A stretch of 64,000 nt of DNA from Membranipora membranacea (Eukaryota; Bryozoa; Gymnolaemata; Cheilostomatida; Membraniporidae), in the NCBI GenBank assembly GCA_914767715.1, contig OU612073.1, forward strand, positions 7,006,001 through 7,070,000. The letters run 5' to 3'. How positions within the stretch are numbered: position 1 is the first letter of the stretch; every line of letters starts with the position of its first letter. A program made the position numbers and the translations under genes. Of the stretch, positions 35,489 to 45,363 are shown piece by piece. Below the pieces are notes generated by a model that was not told the DNA's origin, searched no databases, and saw nothing but the letters and a program-made list of their open reading frames with translations.

Positions 35489-38400
35489 CTAATGGTTGAT
35501 GTCAGCATAATCATCACAGCTATTCTTGTGCACCTCAACTTGAGTCACTGTTTGCTGTTGAGGATAGAAGACTCTAAGATGTCTTCGTCCCCTACAAGGC
35601 ATAGGTGGTGTACTGGGTATTGAATGTATTCTCTGTCGAGAGAAATCTACTTGAGTTGAATCTTGCTGTATGTGTATACCCCTTTTACTTAATTTATGGG
35701 ATATAGATTTCATCAAGTTTGGTGAGGGACACCGGAAGCTATTTATTGATGAGGATTCAGTGGCTGAGTATTTCCTGAGGTCCTCTTCTTGCTGCAGCGC
35801 ACCTTTAGCCTCTGTTGCACACTGGGTGATATTCTGGTTGAAACTCGTAATACTCAACATATCATGCTCGTCTATTTTACTGTAATCGTTATATGGATCG
35901 GTAGCTTCTATCGACTCATAATCGTGAGCAGGGTCGGCGCAATTGTCACCAGTCGGGCTATCTGTAGTACTCGCTGATTCTGGAAATGGAAAAAGGTAAA
36001 ATCTTAAACTTCTCAGTCAAGGGGAGCATTGTATTGACAGGCCATTGGGGATAATTAATGTGTCGGATGCCTCATTGGTCTAGCATTCAATAATTTACCA
36101 GCTTTTCTAACTCCAAACTAATATCCTGCAAATCACCTTTTCTAGCAACAAGTGCGTCATCACAACTGACAACCACTTGATCCTCTTGACAATGTCACCA
36201 CTAATGCATATTAATGATTAAGGTTAGAATCCCCAATAACCACAGTCAGGTTCTGATATAAAACTTAGAAGCAAGGGAGGGAGCTCACAATAAAACTGGA
36301 AACCATTCCAAATTAGTGTTTACATCTATACACCTTGTTATTCTGCTACGAAATGAGGACAGTCATCTGCGTACTATTTATGCTCATTTTACAGATTGAG
36401 CTTCACTACGGATATACTTGGATGGGATGGAATCCTCGGATATGTGAATGGGATAACCAAATAAAAAGTAAGCAAGCCTGTATTTGTGACCTAGAGATGC
36501 AAAATATTTGCAGGAGGAAAAGATCACAATTTCACATTTGCTTATTACAGTGAAAATAATGGCTCACTAACATTTAATCCTCCTCTAGATATTTAGCTAG
36601 CGAGAATTTGGAAGGACCACAGCAATATTATATAGTCTGGCAAGTATTTTTAACTCTCTTGACTATTGGTCGAAGATTAGCTTGGTCTATGAGTCTGTAC
36701 ATTTTCTATCTTCAGAACAATACAAGTTGAGGGGTTTTAAAGCAATAGATGGCATCCATTGTAACGATGCATGTGGCATGTTCAAAGTCAATGGTGAAAG
36801 AATCCCTTCGTTCCTAGACTACGATGATGGTATATGCAGCTGTGATCTCTGCCCAGAGGACTTCAAGGGCCCTGAAGAATTCAAACGCTTTAAACAATAT
36901 ACAGGCTGTAAGTCATTAAACGACTTACAGCAAAAAGTACCAAATGGACCATGGTTTTGCCTCTAAATGTGGCAATATTTTGCCCAACAAATTAATTAAT
37001 TTTCTAACAACGCACTATTATACAAATACCTTTTTTTTTATTGTAGTAGATTATGTAATTAAAAATACGCACTCATTTTTTCTAAAAAATTTTATTCTCA
37101 TTGTGACCATGCAGCATGCAGGGATAAATGGATACTTTTCAAATAAATGAATAAGAAATTAACTTTAGTTTTGTGATCACTCTCAATGACTTTATTTCAC
37201 AGGTTCAGGTTTCAGTTATAGCCAATTAGACAACTCATTACCATGAATCTCTTATAACATGGTCGACCTAAATCAATCTCTCTTTGCCCTCCCAATAAAT
37301 CCTCCACAGATCTGAAGAACAAATATTATTCCAATGATTTGTATAATTGAAACGACATACCTTGCACAATGTTGGTCTCTGGCAGTTTATGGCAGGTCTT
37401 TGTCACGAGAATTAATCCTCTTAACCTGCAAGAAGATTAACAATAAGACAGGCGTCAAGGGCAGCTCTGTGGTTAGGGTCAGACATCGACATCTTATTGA
37501 TAAAGTTCTTGGATTTAATCATAACCCAGGGTCACGTGAGATCAAAGAGGGATCAAATATGTTCTCGATAGTCACTGATTCACATGCCTGTTTCTTCAGC
37601 AATTAGCTTGAGACAAACTAACTCTTTCAAACAGAAAAGCAAAATCTCTATGTTGTCATACATAGCAGGTCGAGGCAATTTCAATTGACCACTGTGAGAA
37701 AAGGATTTTTGCACAGCTATATCCATGAACAAAAGTTGAGTCATCCCTCCATGAGCAAGAAGGACATAACTCTTGGTTCTTGTTCGTTCCATGATGAAAA
37801 AACAATAATTAATACTAACCTCCCTGTCAAGAAGAAATAACTGAAGAGAAGTATTATAACTAATAATAAGCTCAACGTCACACCAAGTATAACAATGACT
37901 GTGAGTAAATCCATCTGACTGAGAGTAATTCCATCATCTGAATCTATATACAAAACGTCAATTCTTGTTACATAAAGATGCACTGAAATCGCAGACAGAA
38001 AGACTTAGTTGGCAGTTTAATATTTATAAACATTCGAATGTTAAATTTACTTGATGATTTTTTGCAACAGAATGAAATACTTGATGAGAAAGCTGACCTT
38101 TCACGGACATGGTGATATGCTAGGAGATAAAAATTTAGTATACTCTGCGCACCTGTGTTGTCTATGTCAGCCTCAATTGGCATTAGGTTCTTCTTTTTTA
38201 AACATTCTAGTGTTGGGTTCCATTTCCATTTTTCGCATTCGAATCGGTTGCTGTGGTGTGAAAGCTCAAAACCAGCACTACATGAGGCGTTATATTCCAT
38301 GGACTCAGATGATCCAATAGGGCTCAGTTTGTCAAGATTGGCTATGCTACTGTCACACCACTCCACTGTAATTTTATGGTAAACTCATTATTGTCAGAGC

Positions 38401-40792
38401 ATACTCTATACATGCATAGATTTCTATGTCAAGGGTTCCATAATGGTCTGAAATCTATATGAAACCAAAGCTGATACCTCCTTTCTGACCAAGCTGTTAG
38501 GTTCTTTGATGTAAACAAAATATGAAATCAGACTTTTCACATTACCTTTAAACATTTATTGGGAATGTTCTTCATTTCAAAACCATTCAACCACCAGTTA
38601 AACACAAAAAATTAAGAAATGAGGTCAAAAAATTTAAGATCGTTGAATAAACAAAAATTCAAATGGACCTACCAGAATATCTTATGCGGGTAAGTTCACC
38701 ATAAGCCTCAATTCTTCTCATTTCGTTGCGCAGCAAAAGTGGTGCATCGCCCGGAAATTGGAATGATGTTCCCTTGATAGACCTATCTGAGTGGTACAGC
38801 TCATCGGTTTGCTGATCCTGTGTTTCGATCTTTATGCTGAACATTTTCCTACCAGATGTAGGCATCTCAATGAACTCAAGATCCATGATGACAATTGCAG
38901 TCAATGGTAATCCCTTCATCAGTATCTCCAGGTCATTACTTTGATTTCCGTGCTCGTACTGCTCTCTCAAGTCAGATAAGTCTGTTATATACCCCTGAGG
39001 ATGTACACTAGCATCTATTGAGCTATTTAACTGATGGCTCAACATAACAAACACAGGATAAACTAAAAGATAATAAATAATTATAATTATGTACATTGCA
39101 GTTTACATACAGTGCCCTTTCGGACTGTAATCACTCGGATTAATACTGTTCCTAAATACTAAATTCTAAATTCTAAACTATTGTATGCATTGCTGCAAGG
39201 TCTTGTTACCATAGTTCTGTACTTCTGTGAAGTGCTTCAAAGTTTTTTAATGTTAATGTTGCATGATTATGCCTAACTATTGAATTTTACATCAGTGTAA
39301 AAATTAATTTATCGATAATGGCTGATTCAAAGGGCAACCAAGGTTTCAAACAACTTCTCATTGATGGCCATTGATTAATAGCAGATTGCACCTTCTGCAT
39401 GGGGAAAATGACAAAATATAATTCGGATGATTATTCAGCCAGAATTCTTGTGAAACATTTCTTCCATCAGGTACTCAAACTCAGCTAAAAGAGAATACCA
39501 CATAGCAGTTTCCTGTTCCTGTTATTATTTAAGCCTGTGCTCTATAATTATTACAGCAAAGTCTTGGAACCTCCCCTAAACTGAAGTGTTACCCAGTCAG
39601 CAACTACTTTGAGTTTTGCATAGCGTAATGCACAAAGCTGATGCAGCCCAGCACATTGTTTGCTACTCATTAATGCATTGCTGCGAAACCTTGTTTGCCC
39701 TTTAAGTCATTTTCCTTCTAATGTTGCAATTGGCATCAAGTAGAGGAAGACTCAAAACCCACAATGATCGCTTTTGTCGTAGGTCAATTATGCCCACAGC
39801 AATGATGCGGGCTACGATGATGCTCCAAGTCCTACCTTTAAATGTGATGTTAAACCACGGCATGTGAGTATCAACTTGAAGAGTCAGCACAAGTTCTTTG
39901 ACGAAGTGTTCCTTCTGCTCAGAGCAAACTTCACTTTTTTGCTCAGTTGTGATGACCTTATTGAGCAAACATGCACCATTTTCTACATGATGATTGAACA
40001 CGACGAGACTGTTTTCGCTACGCCCTCTGATTAGAACCTTGCAAACCCGACCTGCATTGGCTCTGTAGTCGCCACTGCCAGAAACTCCTCCCAGTATCAT
40101 ACCCTCTTCCACTGTGTCCAGATCCTCCAATGTGATAGTTTCTGTATCATCAGCAGCGGAGCCGCAAAACATCGCTGTGTGTCTCCAGTGTATTTCACCT
40201 TAAAATCATATATTTAATATTTGCACAGGTTGGTTACAATGAAACACAAGGAAAGCATTAGTTTAATTTGCTGGCCTCTCTTCCGCTACAGGTTTTTAAT
40301 TAAATTTATTTTCCAATTCCATTTGAAAATAGCATTTTGTCCTTTTTTCGATAGTACCGGGTTGCATGGATCATCGCAATGCTGTAAAAGAGTGCAAAGA
40401 AACAGACCCTAAAAATTTAGCGATACATGACTGTGTTTTGACTCTGTAACCTTCACAATTGAGTTAAGTCCTACGTACCTTGAGCAGAGAGTAATCCGTT
40501 AAGAGCTATCATTATTACGAGAACTATTGTGGTACTTCCAATCGTCCTGAAATAATCATCAAAATTTATTAGGCCTTCTCAAAAGAATGAGCAAGCAAAA
40601 CACGGAATGAAAATCTTACTTTTCTAGCATATGCTCTGCCTTTTCCTCTACCTTACATAAGTCAAAGACAATGAAGAAGGTTTGACAGTCGCTTGTCAAA
40701 CGCACCTAATAATGATCTGATTCGAAGGTATAGATGAGGACAACTACGAAATGATAAGATTTTAGCATAACGTAGTGAAATATTACTTACAT
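35489..40792 (-). CDS. CUB/Sushi-type single-pass receptor A with ITAM-like tail
   Basis: Eight exons in transcript order: 5' UTR exon ending 40791 (supplies AT of the start codon), 40546-40479, 40198-39836, 39062-38673, 38365-38153, 37943-37820, 37425-37361, 35979-35489; coding sum 1716 nt, 571 aa. A signal peptide (TIVLVIMIALNGLLSAQ) is followed by two beta-rich exons that look like degenerate CUB domains (one exon each), then a Sushi/CCP domain with four Cys and WNPTLEC, and one membrane segment (LLTVIVILGVTLSLLLVIIL). The tail of about 180 aa has YESI, eight residues, YSKI (35920-35873), an ITAM-like spacing. It also has PPMPCR (class II SH3 ligand pattern), YPQQ and a terminal YADI. Likely a cell-surface recognition receptor. 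CUB assignment is moderate; Sushi, membrane segment and tail are clear. Its last intron contains the small secreted gene at 36353 on the other strand. Confidence 0.85.
36353..36966 (+). CDS. Small secreted eight-cysteine protein, copy 1 (nested in receptor A)
   Basis: Two exons, 36353-36467 and 36716-36966, about 121 aa. The first exon gives a signal peptide (MRTVICVLFMLILQIELHYG) and a short Trp-rich stretch ending ICEWDNQIK. The second holds the core: C-x3-C, then CSCDLCPEDF, GC and a terminal FCL. With the Cys of exon 1 this makes eight Cys in the mature part, suggesting four disulfides. Preserved in the paralogue at 56681 with about half of residues identical in exon 2. AATAAA follows at 37142-37147. 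I do not recognise the family. The gene lies on the opposite strand inside the last intron of receptor A, so the two cannot be separated by duplication; a ligand, decoy or effector role is only a guess. Confidence 0.8.
37142..37147 (+). terminator. Polyadenylation signal of small secreted gene copy 1
   Basis: AATAAA 176 nt after the stop at 36966; the paralogue has one in the equivalent place (57463-57468). Confidence 0.5.
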
Positions 40793-42039
40793 GATTGACC
40801 TTATAGGTGTGAAGTCAACAGACAAATTTAGCGCATAAGAAAATATTCAATGATGATAATCACCGCAATTTAAAAAGTGCAACCTGCAAACACAGCTGTA
40901 TAGGTGGAACTGAATATTTATTCATCATTTTTGCGACTCAATATAAGTTTATACACAGTTATCATTGTTTAGACTTTAGCTACAAAGCATAATTTACATT
41001 AAATGGTGAACAATTTTTTTTACACATTACAAAACAAGGCAGTAAGTTTTCTCCCTAATATACATCAGATTACAGCCCTAATCCCACCTGTGCCATAATG
41101 GGTTAGGTTTAAATTCTCTTTTGCAATTTTTTCCGCAATACGCTGTTCATTGACATATGGCTACCCCTAAACTTTTGTTACAAGACAAAGGCAAATCAAG
41201 CCCAGGTTTTTGTGTTATTTTTTGCCTGACACGGTGTGCTTAGGCTTAATGTCTATTCTACATGGTTGATTATCGTTCATTGTATGGTCCATTCTACTTT
41301 CTGTTGGTTCATAAAAAAGACTTCACCTCTTATAAAGATAGGATCCCAAAGTGGACCTCTACAGAGACCCAAATATTAAGAAATCGCACATCAGTTATGT
41401 TATTACGCACATAATACTTTCGATCAATATATATATAACGGCAGTGCAGTCTTTGACCTATGAAATTACCAGCACAAAAAAAATTGGGCTGGATGAGGGC
41501 AAAAACTGACAGTTTTTCCTATAAATACTTAATGTCTACGATGATTAATGCTTATTTTTATGACTCATTGTGGACAAAGCTCAGCATTCAACATATAAGA
41601 GTAAGAATTAATGGATTAAATACAAATTACCTCATAACCCTCCCTCATCTGCCAAGAGAGACCAAGAAAATTTATCTGATTGTTCACAATATCAGGTAAT
41701 ATGCCAGGTTTTTACTTTTTATTGCCAAGAACAGCTTGCCATTCTTCTATGTGCCTCTATAGGATCTAGCATCTCTACCGTATGGACCAGGTAGATTTGC
41801 AAGGACGTGTGGATCAGGTAGAGTTTGGTCCCAAACTCCCTGCTCTGAGCTACTAAAAACGTTTATTAGCAATAATTGCTAATAAACAATTATTGTCCTC
41901 TCTAATGAAATGAGGGGAAATTCAGGCAGAGCAGATTTCTGTTCCGACATTCTGGATGTTATCATCTGGTATTTCTCAATATTATGTAACTGTGATCAAG
42001 GACCTCTATCGTGTCTTATTTGCTGGCTGAGATCTTGTA

Positions 42040-42600
42040 TCATGATAAAAGCACTTCACTGACAGTATATATCATTGTTTGTTTCCTTCTGAACTAATGG
42101 CTTAGGCGGCAACAACGTCAATAGAGTATTGAGTAATAATCCTAATTCTTGATTTTATAGTGCTTTCTTTTGTTTTTTTGCAGCTGATGTAATCTTTGGT
42201 TTAAAGATCATTTTTTCCGTATCAAGATCCTTTTGTTACCAAATCAAACGGGGGATTTGTGGTTTTGGTGAGGCCACAGTGAATAATCATCTTGATCGAG
42301 GTCAAATTAAGCAGTAAAAAGGGTAAAGTTATGGAGTGCAAGATGGAGGGGTGGGGGGAGGTGCGTCATTGTCAAGTCCATTGTGCTACCAGCTCATTGT
42401 ACTCATACATGGAGCTATGTCTAACTTGGCTTTATCGATACTAACTAATGTTTATTTCCACCTTTCTACATGGGATAGAATGATTGACAAAAAATTTTGG
42501 GCTCAATGATCTTCATGATGATTCAAATTTATGTTTAGCTATGCTCATGTAATCGTACTTAGGTTTCACCTTTGTTTTGATATTTATGTATTTAATATCA
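42040..42600 (+). repeat. Repeat R, diverged copy upstream of receptor A
   Basis: Shares GTTTGTTTCCTTCTGAACTA, GGCGGCAACAACGTCAAT and the later AATAATCATCTTGATC block with the copy at 34480-35050. It resembles the 63340-63960 copy most, as expected from the paired receptor flanks. Confidence 0.6.
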
Positions 42601-43689
42601 ATCATTATTAATCTCTATATTAACAATTTCATTAACGGCAAAAAACTTCTAATAGACACCTTTTCAACCACATTTGATTTTTTGTAATATCGTTTGAAAG
42701 AGTTGTCCTCTTATTAAACAGTATTTGACAACTCCTGAGATGTGCATTAAATATTATTATCCTATTTATAATCAGGGATTTAGGACAACACCTCATTTTA
42801 ATAATCTTAAAATTTTATTAATACTGTGTGATATTATGGCATACCTTTCTTTGTAACATAATAAATTTCGGAACAAACAAAGTAACAAGGCATCTTGATT
42901 GAAAGTTTTCTTTCTCTTTTATTGTTTTCGTGGAAGGCTGATTATGTAACACATTCTCATCGAATGAAAATCATGCCAATGAAGTTTTAAGAAAAATTGA
43001 TTTTGATGATGAGAGACTATTACGTTAGTTTGTTACTTTTCAATCTTATCTGCTATTTTTAACTTTAAATACATCTGTGGACATTAATTCTCATCTCAAC
43101 GATGTTTTTCTGAGTATGTCAAATGTATGCTATGATGATTGCAAAGATTCCAAGGAGCAACATGTTTGGTGATTTGCTTGCAATTGATAGCTGAATTTCA
43201 AGTATCCGGAATATTTTGAGAACCTAAGCGAAGTTAAATTATCGGGGTATATATTACCGATTATGAACACCGTATTATAAGCTTAATATTTTCACACTCG
43301 ATACTGATTTATATACATAAACACATATATATATTTTTTTCATTGTCAATCTACGATCAGTTTTTTGAACATTTTATTTATTACAAAATTGGCACTGCAA
43401 TAATAAATTTGAATGAAGATGACCAGAAAACAGTTTTTTAAGCCATCAATGGTGTTTTGGGATTAATGACAGCGAGAAAGTTGAGGCAAAGGCGGGTTTC
43501 TGTTTCAATTTTTAGTTTTGCTTGATTTGACCATTTGAATGCCTCAATATTAGCAGCGCATCCAAAAGTCTGTAATGTGATGCAGTAGTCTGAGCCCCCA
43601 GACTTTCCCCCCCGCTCAATGCCCCCCCCCCCTCCGACCGGGGTAATTATGCATCTGTGATCATGGATGCATACTTGTTATACCTCTCT

Positions 43690-44060
43690 TAATTCTCATT
43701 GGCTGGCTGAGATAATCGATTGCATCATGGAAAGCACTTCACTGAGATAAATGTTTTATTGTTTGTTTCCTGCTGAACTTATAGACTAGGTGGCAACAAC
43801 CTCAATCGAGTATCAATCCTAATCCTTTATTTCAAGTTTCTTTCCTTAGTTTTTCGCAGGCGATGTAATCTTTGATATTAAGATCCTTTTGTTCTCGTAT
43901 CACGCAGGAACTCATGTGGTGGTGAGGCTGCAACAAATAATCATCTTGATTGAGATCAAATTCAGCAGTAAAGAGTGAAAGTTATAAGTAGGAGATGAAG
44001 GGGGGGGTGAGGTGTTCATTGTCCAGCTCAGTTTGATACCAGGAGGGATCAGTCGGCATA
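43690..44060 (+). repeat. Repeat R, diverged copy upstream of second VPS26C block
   Basis: Same ordered motifs as at 34480 (GTTTGTTTCCTGCTGAACTT, GGTGGCAACAACCTCAAT, CAACAAATAATCATCTTGAT), about 1.6 kb from the previous copy. Confidence 0.6.
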
Positions 44061-44614
44061 CTTGGAGGAACTATGTCTAACTTAGAAATAATTCTAAGTA
44101 TGCAAACTGATCTTTCCTGGTAGCTAACTCAGTTGGACAATGAAATCCAACACATTGTTTGATATTTTGAGAATAAAATAAGCTGTTCTGATAACTTACT
44201 AACTGAATTTATCACCAACTGCAATTTGCACAAACTGAATTTGTTTTAAAATACTGCTCCCCAGGCACGTATTTATATTTGGTTTTTACCCACAAAACAA
44301 ATTCTGAGCAGTACTCTATACTTCAGATATAAATACATAGTTCTTAACCATAATATTTTCCTTATAGAAAACGAACAGAATGCCAAAATTCAAGATTACT
44401 GGTAAAATTGACTCGCTCGTATGTAACATCGCGGATCGTTTCACTGGCACGGTAAGATCGCCAGGACATATATTACACAGAAATCTTTGTGAACGCTTTT
44501 TCATTTATTTTCAAGTCTTCCTCCTTGTTGATGCTGGATATTAACAGTTTAAAACAATCAGCTTTTGCTGACGGATTGAGAGGAGAAACTCAAAATGCCA
44601 GTTTATTGGATCAT

Positions 44615-44713
44615 ACATTGCCCTAACCTGTCTTGACAAGTTTTGTTCGGTCAGGGGGCTTTGTTCAACCCCTCCAACCGAATAAAGCTTGTCAACACAG
44701 GCTAAGATTGCCC
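44615..44713. mobile_element. Foldback MITE specific to the second VPS26C block
   Basis: Element 44624-44704 starts TAACCTGTCTTGACAAG and ends CTTGTCAACACAGGCTA, flanked by near-identical 9-mers ACATTGCCC / AGATTGCCC. It is absent from the equivalent positions in blocks 1 (about 32490) and 3 (about 52720), where the sequence reads on uninterrupted. Same family as 2931-3003. Confidence 0.75.
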
Positions 44714-45054
44714 TTACTTTTGTTCAGTATCACTTTGTTTACAGGTAACAGTTGAATCCTGTTCCACAGAACTTAAGTCTATAGAGTTACAGCTGGTGAG
44801 GGTTGAGACATGCGGCTGTGCTGAAGGATACGCAAAAGTCGGTGAGTCTCTTACATGATCTTAAAACCTCTGGAGACATTGTCTTGTCTCATGTGGGGGT
44901 AGGGTAGTGGTATGAGACCGTACTCTCCAGAGAACTGATGCATCTAGTCCTCAAAGCCCCCTGCACAATTTTGATTATTACTGATAAAACACATCCTCAA
45001 TGTTAGAAGGATGAGTATGTTCAATCCTTGCGCGTTGTGATTATGCGATTTGAC

Positions 45055-45250
45055 TTATGGGTAGGAAGAAGACAGGGTAAATCCCTTGAGACGAGAGCGG
45101 GATTCGAACCCGGGACCTCTCGCTCTGGAGACATTATCGGAACCTCATTTACCACCAAAATGACATACATTTTTAGGACAGGTGGCACAGTAGGACTGAT
45201 GGACCTTACTAAGACTATTTTTATGTATTGCACAGGCTTTGGCTCAACGA
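45055..45250 (-). mobile_element. tRNA-derived SINE, best-preserved copy (second VPS26C block)
   Basis: Minus-strand B box is intact (GGGATTCGAACCC on the plus strand at about 45099-45111). It is the same ancestral insertion as at 33040 and 53250, but less decayed at the B box. Confidence 0.65.
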
Positions 45251-45363
45251 AATAGCTTGAAGTAAGCTATAAAATAAAAATCTAACCAAGAATTTGATTA
45301 TAAGCTTCTTTTGATAGTTCCCTGCAGGTCACAGGATTTTCTGGGTGTTGACGTCCTGCCGCC

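Larger units (their letters stand above)
31991..36786. repeat. Segmental duplication unit, copy 1
   Basis: Carries VPS26C exons 5-8, the receptor tail exon and the start of the small secreted gene. A nearly identical copy runs from 52221, where the junction shows the unit limits: GTTCAAA at 31991-31997 marks its left edge and GTTCAAA at 36780-36786 its right edge. High identity to the 52-56 kb copy includes introns and intergenic DNA up to about 36300. Confidence 0.75.
40793..44367. other. 5' flank of receptor A and spacer to second VPS26C block
   Basis: No gene seen. The part 40800-42000 matches 61680-63300 upstream of receptor B (for example the stretch beginning AACAAGGCAGTAAGTTTTCT at both), so receptor promoters were duplicated too. 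Repeat R occurs at about 42040-42600 and again at 43690-44060. A degenerate GC-rich palindrome lies at 43588-43640. Confidence 0.55.

Noticed and set aside
35670-35977. Plus-strand frames opposite the receptor tail exon
   Set aside because: Antisense shadows of a well-supported spliced exon with conserved motifs.
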